A stretch of 64,000 nucleotides of DNA from Streptomyces nigra (GCF_003074055.1 NZ_CP029043.1:6192501-6256500), one strand, 5' to 3'. Positions 44,724 to 53,247 are shown, counted from the stretch's first letter. Notes: a model not told the origin generated them from the sequence alone. Program-made: numbers and translations.

Positions 44724-46552
44724 GCGTAGGCCCCCAGTCGGTCGATCGCGGATTCCACGGCGTTCCACGCGGTCTGCCCCAGACCGCAGATGGAGGCGTC
44801 CCGCATGGCGCGGCCGACCTCCCGGAGCAGGGCGATGTCGTCGGCGGCCGCCGCGCCCGTGCGCTCGGCGATCCGGTGCAGCGCCTCCTCCTGACGGACC
44901 GTCCCGACCCGGCAGGGCACGCACTGCCCGCACGACTCGTCGCGGAAGAACTCGGCGATGCGCAGCAGCAGCCGGGGCAGCGGCACCGTGCCGTCGAAGG
45001 CCATGACCACCCCCGAGCCGAGCGTGGTGCCGGCCGCGCGGGTGCCCTCGAAGGTCAGCGGGATGTCCATCTCGTCGGCCCGTACGAAGCCGCCCGCCGC
45101 GCCGCCCAGCAGCACCGCCCGCAGCCCGTCCCGGACACCCGCCAGCTCCAGCAGCTCACCGAGGGTCGCGCCGAAGGGGAGTTCGTAGACCCCGGGCCGG
45201 TCCACGCTGCCGGACACGCAGTACAGCTTGGGGCCGGTCGACCCCGCCGTGCCGACGGCCGCGTACGCCGGTGCGCCCATGGTGAGGACCGGCAGGACGT
45301 TGACCAGCGTCTCGACGTTGTTCTCCACCGTCGGCTTGCCGAACAGCCCCTTCTCCACCGGGAACGGCGGCTTGGAGCGCGGCTCGCCCCGGTAGCCCTC
45401 GATGGAGTTGAACAGCGCGGTCTCCTCACCGCAGATGTAGGCGCCCGCGCCCCGCCGGATCTCGATGTCGAAGGCGTACCCCTGGCCGAGGACGTCGTCG
45501 CCGAGGAAGCCGCGCGCCCGGGCCTGCGCGATCGCGTGCTCCAGACGGCGCAGGGCGCGCGGGTACTCGCCGCGCAGATACAGATAGCCCCGGTGGGCGC
45601 CCGTCGCGTACCCGGCGATCGTCATGGCCTCGACCAGCGCGTACGGGTCGCCCTCCATGAGCACCCGGTCCTTGAAGGTGCCGGGCTCCGACTCGTCGGC
45701 GTTGCAGACGACGTAGTGCGGATGGTCGGGCTGCGACGCCGTGGCCTGCCATTTGCGGCCGGTGGGGAAGGCGGCGCCGCCCCGCCCGACCAGGCCCGAG
45801 TCGGTGACCTCCCGGATCACCCCGGCGGGCCCGAGCTCGAAGGCCCGGCGCAGCGCGGTGTACCCGCCGTGGGCCCGGTAGTCGTCCAGCGAGGCCGGGT
45901 CGACGACGCCGACGCGCCGCAGCAGCGTCAGCGAGGGGTCCCCGGCCTGCGGCACCGCCATCACCGCGGCCGGCTCCTCGGGCGCCGAGTCGGGCGCGCT
46001 CGCGGCGAGCACCGCCTGCTCCACGGTGGCCGGCGCCGAGACCGCCGTACGCACCGGGTCGCCGGCCTTCACCGCGAGGGCCGCGGGGGCCCGTTCGCAC
46101 AGGCCCAGGCAGGGGCTGCGCTGCACGCTCACCCCGCTGCCCGGGCCGAGGCGTCCCTCGATCCCGGCGCACAGCTCGCTCGCGCCGGCCGCCGCGCACG
46201 CCAGGTCCGTGCACACGTGGAGCACGGTGGCGGGGCGCGGCCGCACCGAGAACAGGGCGTAGAAGGTGGCGACCCCGTAAGCCTCCGCCGGCGGCACCGT
46301 CAGCCGCCGGCACAGATAGTCGAGGGCGCCCTCGCTGATCCAGCCGATCCGGTCGTTGAGGGCGTGCAGCCCCGGCAGCAGCAGGTCGCGGCGGTCACGG
46401 GCGGCCCGGCCGCCGCGCGCCCACCTCAGGTCGGCATCGGAACGGTCGGCGCCCTCCCAGGACGACTCGGGCGGCCCGAGCAGGGCGTCGACGGCCGCCC
46501 GTTCGTCGTCCGTGGGTTTGCTGTCGCCGAAGTGCAGGTCCACTTGCGTCAC
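44720..46552 (-). CDS. NuoE-NuoF fusion, NADH-oxidising subunit of formate dehydrogenase
   Basis: 610 residues. The first 180 are NuoE-like: AYGVATFYALFSVRP, then a thioredoxin-like 2Fe-2S site with Cys in HVCTDLACAAAG and SPCLGLCERAP. The rest is NuoF: GLVGRGGAAFPTGRKW for FMN, GAGAYICGEETALFNSIEG for NADH, and ESCGQCVPCRVGT with ICGLG for the 4Fe-4S cluster. It should pass electrons between formate dehydrogenase and NAD+. GTG 46552 overlaps the previous stop (GTGA), and its own stop overlaps the next ATG. It lies between the two halves of the alpha subunit. Confidence 0.9.
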   Translation of the reverse strand: MTQVDLHFGDSKPTDDERAAVDALLGPPESSWEGADRSDADLRWARGGRAARDRRDLLLPGLHALNDRIGWISEGALDYLCRRLTVPPAEAYGVATFYALFSVRPRPATVLHVCTDLACAAAGASELCAGIEGRLGPGSGVSVQRSPCLGLCERAPAALAVKAGDPVRTAVSAPATVEQAVLAASAPDSAPEEPAAVMAVPQAGDPSLTLLRRVGVVDPASLDDYRAHGGYTALRRAFELGPAGVIREVTDSGLVGRGGAAFPTGRKWQATASQPDHPHYVVCNADESEPGTFKDRVLMEGDPYALVEAMTIAGYATGAHRGYLYLRGEYPRALRRLEHAIAQARARGFLGDDVLGQGYAFDIEIRRGAGAYICGEETALFNSIEGYRGEPRSKPPFPVEKGLFGKPTVENNVETLVNVLPVLTMGAPAYAAVGTAGSTGPKLYCVSGSVDRPGVYELPFGATLGELLELAGVRDGLRAVLLGGAAGGFVRADEMDIPLTFEGTRAAGTTLGSGVVMAFDGTVPLPRLLLRIAEFFRDESCGQCVPCRVGTVRQEEALHRIAERTGAAAADDIALLREVGRAMRDASICGLGQTAWNAVESAIDRLGAYA

Positions 46553-48543
46553 CTCACGATGGTCGCGACGGGGAGCTTCTCGATCCGGATCGCCGACGCC
46601 TTGAACTCCGCGGTCCCCGCGATCGGGCAGTTCGCCTCGATCGTCAGCTGGTTGGTGTCCACCTCGTCGGGAAAGTGCATGGTCATGAAGGCGAGCCCGG
46701 GCCGCAGCGCGGGGTCCACCCACACCGGTGCGACCACGGAGCCGCGCCGCGAGGTCACCTGGACCTTCTCGCCGACGACGACCCCGTACCGCTCGGCGTC
46801 CTCCGGGCTGATCTCGACGAACTCGCCGCGCCGCAGCGGGGAGGCGAAACTCCCGCTCTGCACCCCCGTGTTGTACGAGTCGAGCCGCCGCCCGGTGGTG
46901 AGCCGGATCGGGTACCGCTCGTCGGTGAGGTCGACCGGCGGATCGTGCTGGACGATCCCGAACGGCGCCGGAGTGCCACGCCGGTCCGGGTCGTTCTCCC
47001 ACAACCTGCCGTGCAGATAGGGCGGCTCGAGTGCGTCGGTGCTGGGGCAGGGCCACTGGATGCCCTGGTGCTCCTCCAGCCGCCCGTACGTCATTCCGTG
47101 GTGGTCCGGCGACACCGACCTCAGCTCGTTCCACACGGCCTCGGCGTCGGCGTACTTCCAGTCGTGGCCGAGCCGGCCCGCGAGGTCGCAGAGGATGTCG
47201 ATGTCCTCGCGGGCCTCGCCGGGCGGGGCGACGGCCCGGCGCACCCGCTGCACCCGGCGTTCGCTGTTGGTGGTGGTGCCCTCGGTCTCGGCCCAGCCGG
47301 CGGTGGCGGGCAGGACGACGTCCGCCAGCTCGGCGGTCCTCGTGAGGAAGATGTCCTGGACGACGAGGAAGTCGAGCTGCCCCAGGCGCCGTACGGCCTG
47401 CTCGCTGTCGGCCTCGGACTGCGCCGGGTTCTCGCCGATGCAGTAGACGGCCCGCAGGTCGCCGTCCTCCATCGCCTCGAACATGTCGGTGAGGGTGAGG
47501 CCGTAGTGGGGCTGGATGACGGTGTCCCAGGCGGACTCGAACTTGGCGCGGGTGTCCGGGTCGAGGATGTCCTGGAAGCCGGGCAGCCGGTTGGGGATGG
47601 CGCCCATGTCGCCGCCGCCCTGCACGTTGTTCTGCCCGCGCAGCGGCTGCAGCCCGCTGCCGTACCGGCCGACATGCCCGGTGAGCAGGGACAGGTTGAT
47701 CAGCGCGCGGACGTTGTCGGTGCCGTTGTGGTGCTCGGTGATGCCGAGGGTCCAGCACAGCTGGGCGCGTTCGGCGCGGGCGTAGGCGTGCGCGACCTGC
47801 CGGATGGCGGCGGCCGGGACGCCCGTCACCTTCTCGGCGAGGGAGAGGGTCCACGGTTCGACGAGTGCCTTGTACTCCTCGAAGCCGGTCGTCGCCCGCT
47901 CGATGAACGCCTCGTTGGCGAGGCCCGCGTGGATGATCTCGCGGCCGATCGCATGGGCCATCGGGATGTCGGTGCCGACGTTGAGGCCGAGCCAGCTCTC
48001 GGCCCACTCGGCGGTGGAGGTGCGGCGCGGGTCGAGCGCGTACATCCGGGCGCCGTTCCTGATGCCCTTCAGTACGTGCTGGAAGAAGATGGGGTGCGCG
48101 AAGCGGGCGTTGGAGCCCCACATCACGATGACGTCGGTGTGCTCGATCTCCTCGTAGGAGGAGGTGCCGCCGCCCGACCCGAAGGCCGCCGACAGGCCCG
48201 CCACGCTGGGCGCGTGGCAGGTGCGGTTGCAGGAGTCGACGTTGTTGGTGCCCATGACGACGCGGGCGAACTTCTGCGCCACGTAGTTCATCTCGTTGGT
48301 GGCGCGGGCGCAGGAGAACATGCCGAACGCACCGCGGTTGCGTTCGATGCCCCGGGCGGCCCGGTCGAGGGCCTCGTCCCAGGTCGCCCGGCGGAACGGC
48401 TCGTCGCGGGAGTCGCGTACCAGGGGGTGGGTCAGCCGGGTGTAGTTCCTGCGACCACGGTCCTTCTTACGGCGGCCGTCACCACGGCGGTCGTCGCTAC
48501 GGCGTTCGTCATCACGTCGTTCGTCATCACGTCGTTCGTTCAT
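46549..48543 (-). CDS. Formate dehydrogenase alpha subunit, C-terminal catalytic half
   Basis: 664 residues. The catalytic cysteine and neighbouring histidine are in NNVDSCNRTCHAPSVAGL, the place of Sec/Cys-His in formate dehydrogenases. VMWGSNARFAHPIFFQ, GENPAQSEAD and VVLPATAGWAETEGT bind the cofactor; the C-terminal domain starts near RYPIRLTTGRRLDSYNTGVQSG-type residues. The 4Fe-4S segment normally at the start is absent and encoded separately at 43863-44723. The first 35 residues are a highly charged Arg/Asp/Glu repeat from a 15-nt DNA repeat. ATG 48543 overlaps the upstream stop by 4 bp. Confidence 0.88.
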   Translation of the reverse strand: MNERRDDERRDDERRSDDRRGDGRRKKDRGRRNYTRLTHPLVRDSRDEPFRRATWDEALDRAARGIERNRGAFGMFSCARATNEMNYVAQKFARVVMGTNNVDSCNRTCHAPSVAGLSAAFGSGGGTSSYEEIEHTDVIVMWGSNARFAHPIFFQHVLKGIRNGARMYALDPRRTSTAEWAESWLGLNVGTDIPMAHAIGREIIHAGLANEAFIERATTGFEEYKALVEPWTLSLAEKVTGVPAAAIRQVAHAYARAERAQLCWTLGITEHHNGTDNVRALINLSLLTGHVGRYGSGLQPLRGQNNVQGGGDMGAIPNRLPGFQDILDPDTRAKFESAWDTVIQPHYGLTLTDMFEAMEDGDLRAVYCIGENPAQSEADSEQAVRRLGQLDFLVVQDIFLTRTAELADVVLPATAGWAETEGTTTNSERRVQRVRRAVAPPGEAREDIDILCDLAGRLGHDWKYADAEAVWNELRSVSPDHHGMTYGRLEEHQGIQWPCPSTDALEPPYLHGRLWENDPDRRGTPAPFGIVQHDPPVDLTDERYPIRLTTGRRLDSYNTGVQSGSFASPLRRGEFVEISPEDAERYGVVVGEKVQVTSRRGSVVAPVWVDPALRPGLAFMTMHFPDEVDTNQLTIEANCPIAGTAEFKASAIRIEKLPVATIVR
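48466..48540 (-). repeat. 15-nt repeat encoding a charged RRDDE tail
   Basis: Read on the minus strand, ACGAACGACGTGATG occurs twice exactly at the start of the catalytic half gene, followed by two or three degenerate copies. It codes for repeated Glu-Arg-Arg-Asp-Asp. The codons (GAA, CGA, CGT, GAT) are rare in the rest of the window, suggesting recent expansion. Confidence 0.75.
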
Positions 48544-49511
48544 GCGGCGCTCCTCAGCGCGAGCAGGTCCGAGATGGCGTGCACGGTGCGCAGGGTGGGC
48601 ACCGGGACGCCGGTGATCTCCGCCAGCTCGACGACGGCCGCGAGGAGCACGTCGAGTTCGAGCGGCTTGCCGCGCTCCAGGTCCTGGAGCGTGGAGGTGC
48701 GGTGGTCGCCGACCTTCTCGGCACCCGCGAGCCGGCGCTCGATGGAGACGCCGACCTCGCAGCCCAGCGCCGTGGCGACGGCCAGCGTCTCGGTCATCAT
48801 GATCTCGATGACCTTGCGGGTGCCGCCGTGCAGGCACATCTGCCGCATGGTGGCGCGGGCGAGCGCGCTGATCGGGTTGAAGGAGATGTTGCCGAGCAGC
48901 TTGAGCCAGATGTCGTTGCGCAGATCGGGTTCGACCGGGCACTTCAGCCCGCCGGCGATCATGGCCTCGCTGAACGCGAGACAGCGCCGGGACACACTGC
49001 GGTCGGGCTCGCCGACGGAGAACCGGGTGCCCTCCAAGTGCCGTACGACGCCCGGCCCTTCGAGTTCGGTGGCGGCGTACACGACGCAGCCGACGGCCCG
49101 TTCGGGCGCGAGCACCGCGCTGACCGCGCCGTCCGGGTCCACGCTCTCCAGACGGTGCCCGTCGTAGGGGCCGCCGTGCCGGTGGAAGTACCACCAGGGG
49201 ATGCCGTTCTGGGCGGCGACGACCGCCGTGCGCTCGTGCAGCAGCGGCGCGATCAGCGGCCCGCACGCCGCGTACGCGTTGGCCTTCAGGCCCAGGAAGA
49301 CGTAGTCGACCGGACCGACCTCGGCCGGGTCGTCGGTGGCGTGGGCGCGGGCGGTGAAGTCGCCGCGCGGGCTGAGCACCCGCACCCCGTGCTGCCTCAT
49401 GGCCGCGAGGTGCGGTCCACGGGCGATCAGGTGCACGTCGGCACCCGCGCGGTGCAGCGCGGCTCCGACGTAGGCGCCGATGGCACCGGCGCCGAGGACT
49501 GCAACTTTCAC
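48540..49511 (-). CDS. 2-dehydropantoate 2-reductase-like protein (PanE/ApbA family)
   Basis: 323 residues. It starts VKVAVLGAGAIGAYVGAALHRAGADV, a Rossmann NADP loop. VFLGLKANAYAACGPLIAPLL and QNGIPWWYFHRHGG hold the family core, and NDIWLKLLGNISFNPISALA the substrate-side helix. Family members reduce ketopantoate or other 2-oxo acids. As first gene of the formate dehydrogenase operon it may act on an oxalate- or glyoxylate-related acid rather than on pantothenate; that is inference. GGAG lies nine bases before GTG 49511. Confidence 0.88.
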   Translation of the reverse strand: MKVAVLGAGAIGAYVGAALHRAGADVHLIARGPHLAAMRQHGVRVLSPRGDFTARAHATDDPAEVGPVDYVFLGLKANAYAACGPLIAPLLHERTAVVAAQNGIPWWYFHRHGGPYDGHRLESVDPDGAVSAVLAPERAVGCVVYAATELEGPGVVRHLEGTRFSVGEPDRSVSRRCLAFSEAMIAGGLKCPVEPDLRNDIWLKLLGNISFNPISALARATMRQMCLHGGTRKVIEIMMTETLAVATALGCEVGVSIERRLAGAEKVGDHRTSTLQDLERGKPLELDVLLAAVVELAEITGVPVPTLRTVHAISDLLALRSAA

Positions 49512-49615
49512 TTCGGAACGCTCCGTTCGGTCGAGGGAGTACCGCGGAGGTGGCTGTGCTGGAGAAGTTGGGATGGAAGAGAGGCGGGATGGGACGAGTC
49601 GAAGCTCGTCGACTG

Positions 49616-49634
49616 AATATTGTCTACAGTATGG
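49616..49634. promoter_or_regulatory. GntR-like operator in the formate dehydrogenase/antiporter divergent region
   Basis: ATTGTCTACAGTAT, with palindromic core TGTCTACA (49621-49628), fits the TGT-N2-ACA type of FadR/FCD-family sites. It lies in an unusually AT-rich patch of the 271-bp gap between the leftward dehydrogenase operon and the rightward antiporter gene. A related site precedes the GntR gene at 52.4 kb. Confidence 0.5.
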
Positions 49635-49782
49635 ATAGGGGGTCAGCAAGGGTCCGCGCACGCCTTGGCGCGGCAACGTGCGGTCGGCGGGCGACCGTTC
49701 GTCGCGTCCGGCATACCGTTCACCGCATACGGTCGACCCGTTGCCTTCTCAACCATCCCGGTGCTGCCTACCGTGCGGGATC

Positions 49783-51105
49783 ATGAGTCCCCCCATGGCA
49801 CCCGCGGGATGGAGCCGCTGGCTGGTTCCGCCCGCCGCACTCTCGGTCCATCTGTCCATCGGCCAGGCCTACGCCTGGAGCGTGTTCAAACCCCCACTGG
49901 AATCGGCCCTCGGCCTCAGCGGCACCCAGAGCGCGCTGCCCTTCCAGCTCGGCATCGTCATGCTCGGCCTGTCGGCCGCGTTCGGCGGCACGCTGGTGGA
50001 GCGCAAAGGGCCCCGCTGGGCGATGACGGTCGCCCTGGTCTGCTTCTCCTCCGGCTTTCTGCTCGCCGCGCTGGGCGCGGCCGTCGAGCAGTACTGGCTG
50101 ATCGTGTTCGGCTACGGCTTCGTCGGCGGGATCGGCCTCGGCATCGGCTACATCTCGCCGGTGTCGACGCTGATCAAGTGGTTCCCCGACCGGCCCGGCA
50201 TGGCGACCGGCATCGCCATCATGGGCTTCGGCGGCGGCGCCCTCATCGCCTCCCCGTGGTCGGCCCAGATGCTGGAGTCCTTCGGCACCGACAGCTCCGG
50301 GATCGCCCTGGCGTTCCTGGTGCACGGCCTGACGTACGCGGTCTTCATGCTGCTCGGCGTCCTGCTGGTCCGCGTGCCGCGCCCGGTGAAGACGGACGGT
50401 GGCGGGCCCGCCGTCCTCGACGGGCCGCAGGTGTCCGCGCGCAGCGCCGTGCGCACCCCGCAGTTCTGGTGCCTGTGGATCGTGCTCTGCATGAACGTCA
50501 CCGCCGGCATCGGCATCCTGGAGAAGGCCGCGCCGATGATCACGGACTTCTTCGCGGACACCTCCACCCCGGTGTCGGTGTCGGCCGCCGCCGGCTTCGT
50601 CGCCCTGCTGTCCGCCGCCAACATGGCGGGCCGCATCGGCTGGTCGTCCACCTCCGACCTGATCGGGCGCAAGAACATCTACCGCGTCTACCTCGGCGTC
50701 GGCGCCCTGATGTACGCCCTGATCGCGCTGGCCGGCGACTCCTCCAAGCCGCTGTTCATCCTGTGCGCGCTGGTCATCCTGTCCTTCTACGGCGGCGGCT
50801 TCGCCACCGTCCCCGCCTATCTGAAGGACCTCTTCGGCACCTATCAGGTCGGGGCCATCCACGGGCGGCTGCTCACCGCCTGGTCCACGGCCGGCGTCCT
50901 CGGACCCCTGATCGTCAACTGGATCGCCGACCGGCAGGAGGAGGCGGGCAAGGACGGCTCGTCCCTCTACACCCTGTCCCTGTTCATCATGATCGGGCTG
51001 CTCGCCGTCGGGTTCGTCGCCAACGAACTCGTCCGGCCCGTCCACCCCCGCCACCACGAACCGGTGGCGCGGCCGCAGGAGAAGGAGGCCAGCGATGTCC
51101 GCTGA
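49783..51105 (+). CDS. OFA-type MFS transporter (oxalate/formate antiporter family)
   Basis: 440 residues with twelve membrane helices. SIGQAYAWSVFKPPLESALGLS, ISPVSTLIKWFPDRPGMATGIAIMGFGGGALI and GGGFATVPAYLKDLFGTYQVGAIHGRLL are characteristic of the oxalate/formate antiporter family. Its position, divergent from a formate dehydrogenase operon, supports transport of formate, oxalate or a related acid. ATG 49783 has only a weak ribosome site (GCGGGA). Its last 11 bp overlap a 42-codon gene for a probable small subunit. Confidence 0.9.
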   Translation: MSPPMAPAGWSRWLVPPAALSVHLSIGQAYAWSVFKPPLESALGLSGTQSALPFQLGIVMLGLSAAFGGTLVERKGPRWAMTVALVCFSSGFLLAALGAAVEQYWLIVFGYGFVGGIGLGIGYISPVSTLIKWFPDRPGMATGIAIMGFGGGALIASPWSAQMLESFGTDSSGIALAFLVHGLTYAVFMLLGVLLVRVPRPVKTDGGGPAVLDGPQVSARSAVRTPQFWCLWIVLCMNVTAGIGILEKAAPMITDFFADTSTPVSVSAAAGFVALLSAANMAGRIGWSSTSDLIGRKNIYRVYLGVGALMYALIALAGDSSKPLFILCALVILSFYGGGFATVPAYLKDLFGTYQVGAIHGRLLTAWSTAGVLGPLIVNWIADRQEEAGKDGSSLYTLSLFIMIGLLAVGFVANELVRPVHPRHHEPVARPQEKEASDVR

Positions 51106-51223
51106 CGACGCCCCGCCCGCCCGGCGCGGACTGATCGCCTTCTCCTGGGTGTGGGTGGGCGCACCGCTCGCGTACGGGCTCTACGAACTCGTCCGCAAGG
51201 CGACGCAGCTGTTCACGGGCTAA
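51095..51223 (+). CDS. Small MFS-associated membrane protein
   Basis: A 42-residue protein, MSADDAPPARRGLIAFSWVW to KATQLFTG, with one membrane helix (IAFSWVWVGAPLAYGLYELV). GGAGG lies six bases before ATG 51095, a better site than that of the antiporter gene itself, which it overlaps by 11 bp. It resembles the short companion proteins found directly after OFA-type transporter genes (MFS transporter small subunit type). It is probably a helper or stability subunit. Confidence 0.72.
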   Translation: MSADDAPPARRGLIAFSWVWVGAPLAYGLYELVRKATQLFTG

Positions 51224-51240
51224 GGGCTGTACCGGGAATC

Positions 51241-51268
51241 ACGGGACAGCCCCTGAGGGCTGTCCCGT
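51241..51268 (+). terminator. Hairpin terminator after the antiporter genes
   Basis: ACGGGACAGCCC and GGGCTGTCCCGT form a perfect 12-bp stem with a 4-nt loop. A further GGGCTGT at 51224-51230, starting right after the stop codon, can pair with the ACAGCCC of the left arm instead, giving two alternative folds. Confidence 0.7.
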
Positions 51269-51421
51269 AGGTTCCGCGAGGCTCGACGGGCGCCCGGCGG
51301 TCCTGCAAGAAGCGGACAACGTGGGCGCCCGTTTCCTGTGGCATCACGTGCCGTCGTACTGGTGAGTCACTGATCAGACTGGTGTGTCCCGCTACCCGAG
51401 GTCCGAGGGGATCACCATCAT

Positions 51422-52360
51422 ATGAACGGCTCGCGCATCGTCGCCGTCGGCCACTACCAGCCCGCGCGCGTCCTCACCAACGAGGATCTGGCGGGCATGG
51501 TCGACACCAGTGACGAGTGGATCACCTCGCGGGTCGGCATCCGCACGCGCCACATCGCCGGACCCGACGAGCCGGTCGACGAACTCGCCGCCCACGCCGC
51601 CGCCAAGGCGCTCGCGGCGGCCGGTCTCACGCCCGCCGACATCGACCTCGTGCTCGTCGCGACCTCCACCGCCGTCGACCGCTCGCCCAACATGGCAGCG
51701 CGCGTCGCGGCCCGGCTCGGCATCCCCTCGCCGGCCGCCATGGACATCAACGTCGTCTGTGCCGGCTTCACCCACGCGCTGGCCACGGCCGACCACGCGG
51801 TGCGGGCGGGCGGGGCCACCCGCGCGCTGGTCATCGGCGCCGACAAGATGTCCGACGTCACCGACTGGACCGACCGGACGACCTGTGTGCTGGTCGGGGA
51901 CGGGGCGGGCGCCGCCGTCGTGGAGGCGTCCGGCGAGCAGGGGATCGGGCCGGTGCTGTGGGGCTCGGTGCCCGAGATGGGGCACGCGGTGCGCATCGAG
52001 GGCCAGCCCGCGCGGTTCGCCCAGGAGGGCCAGAGCGTCTACCGCTGGGCGACGACCAAGCTGCCCGCCATCGCCCGCGGCGCCTGCGAGCGCGCGGGAT
52101 ACGCCCCCGAGGACCTCGCCGCCGTCGTCCTGCACCAGGCCAACCTGCGCATCATCGAACCCCTCGCGCAGAAGCTGGGCGCGGTCAACGCGGTGGTCGC
52201 GCGCGATGTCACCGAGTCCGGCAACACCTCGGCGGCGAGCATCCCGCTGGCGTTCTCCAAGCTCGTGGAGCAGGGGCGGATCTCCAGCGGCGACCCGGTG
52301 CTGCTCTTCGGCTTCGGCGGCAACCTCTCCTACGGCGGACAGGTCGTCCGCTGCCCCTGA
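51422..52360 (+). CDS. Beta-ketoacyl-ACP synthase III (FabH-like)
   Basis: 312 residues. The catalytic triad is complete: Cys113 (INVVCAGF), His238 (VLHQAN) and Asn268 (ESGNTSAAS). The end FGFGGNLSYGGQVVRCP is typical of FabH. It condenses a primer acyl-CoA with malonyl-ACP in the cytosol. There are no other fatty acid or polyketide genes in the window, so it is an extra copy whose role is not evident; it could make or transfer a starter unit. AGGGGAT precedes ATG 51422. It lies between the antiporter genes and the GntR gene, co-directional with both. Confidence 0.92.
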   Translation: MNGSRIVAVGHYQPARVLTNEDLAGMVDTSDEWITSRVGIRTRHIAGPDEPVDELAAHAAAKALAAAGLTPADIDLVLVATSTAVDRSPNMAARVAARLGIPSPAAMDINVVCAGFTHALATADHAVRAGGATRALVIGADKMSDVTDWTDRTTCVLVGDGAGAAVVEASGEQGIGPVLWGSVPEMGHAVRIEGQPARFAQEGQSVYRWATTKLPAIARGACERAGYAPEDLAAVVLHQANLRIIEPLAQKLGAVNAVVARDVTESGNTSAASIPLAFSKLVEQGRISSGDPVLLFGFGGNLSYGGQVVRCP

Positions 52361-52410
52361 CGGCGGCCGGATGTGGCCGACTCCTCAGTTTTCCGGACCC
52401 GAGTGCGCCG

Positions 52411-52432
52411 TAGACTGTAGACGAAAGACAAT
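52411..52432 (+). promoter_or_regulatory. Promoter -10 and GntR-like site upstream of the GntR gene
   Basis: TAGACT (52411-52416) is a good -10 hexamer. It is part of a GTAGAC-T-GTAGAC direct repeat followed by GAAAGACAAT, so TGTAGAC (52416-52422) and GACAAT recur as in the site at 49616-49634. Overlap of site and -10 suggests autorepression. The -35 is weak. Confidence 0.5.
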
Positions 52433-52502
52433 CGATACGGGCTCGCGCTGACGGCCGGCCACGGGGGCGCAGTCGCCCGGTGTTCGCCCAGGAGGGGAAC
52501 CG

Positions 52503-53177
52503 ATGTTGTCGACAGGACTGCCGCAGGGCGCGGTGCCCAAGCTCGAACGGCCCGGCCCACTGCGCGACCGCGTCTACGAGGCGCTGCTCGAACTCATCAC
52601 CACCCGCGCTCTCCAGCCGGGGCAGCATCTGGTCGAGAGCGAACTGGCGGGCCATCTCGGGGTGTCGCGGCAGCCGGTGCGGGAGGCGCTGCAGCGGCTG
52701 AACACCGAGGGCTGGGTCGATCTGCGCCCCGCGCAGGGCGCGTTCGTGCACGAGCCGACCGAGGAGGAGGCCGACCAGCTCCTGACGGTCCGTACGCTCC
52801 TGGAGGCCGAGGCGGCCCGGCTCGCCGCCGCCCACGCGGACAGCGCCGGTATCGCCGCGCTGGAGGAGCTGTGCGCCCAGGGCGAGCAGGCCGTCGCCGA
52901 CGACGAGGTGGACACCGCCGTCGCGCTCAACGCCCGCTTCCACACGGCAATCATGGAGCTCGCCGGGAACACGGTCCTCGCCGAGCTCGCCGCCCAGGTC
53001 GACCGGCGGGTGCGCTGGTACTACACCCCGATCGCCCGGCAGCGCGGCCACCAGTCCTGGATCGAGCACCGCGGGCTGATCGCCGCCATCACCGAGCGGG
53101 ACGAGGCCCGGGCGACCCAGCTGATGCGCGAACACACCGAGCACACCCGCCGGTCGTACCACCAGCGGGGCCGGTGA
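52503..53177 (+). CDS. GntR-family regulator, FCD subgroup
   Basis: 224 residues. The winged helix is LRDRVYEALLELITTRALQPGQHLVESELAGHLGVSRQPVREALQRL. The FCD effector domain has LTVRTLLEAEAARLAA, NARFHTAIMELAGN and IEHRGLIAAITERDEARA, which include the metal-binding Asp/His pattern. FCD regulators usually sense carboxylic acids. With the antiporter and formate dehydrogenase operon close by and similar sites before all three units, it is a good candidate local regulator. Confidence 0.92.
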   Translation: MLSTGLPQGAVPKLERPGPLRDRVYEALLELITTRALQPGQHLVESELAGHLGVSRQPVREALQRLNTEGWVDLRPAQGAFVHEPTEEEADQLLTVRTLLEAEAARLAAAHADSAGIAALEELCAQGEQAVADDEVDTAVALNARFHTAIMELAGNTVLAELAAQVDRRVRWYYTPIARQRGHQSWIEHRGLIAAITERDEARATQLMREHTEHTRRSYHQRGR

Positions 53178-53211
53178 CGGCCTCCGGCGACCGGAGTTCC
53201 ACGCGTGCACG

Positions 53212-53247
53212 GACCCCCGTGACGGCCCCGCGGCCGGCACGGGGGTC
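53212..53247 (+). terminator. Hairpin terminator after the GntR gene
   Basis: GACCCCCGTG and CACGGGGGTC make a perfect 10-bp stem around a 16-nt GC-rich loop, followed by TCTCTCTTCG. It lies 34 bp after the GntR stop. Confidence 0.7.
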
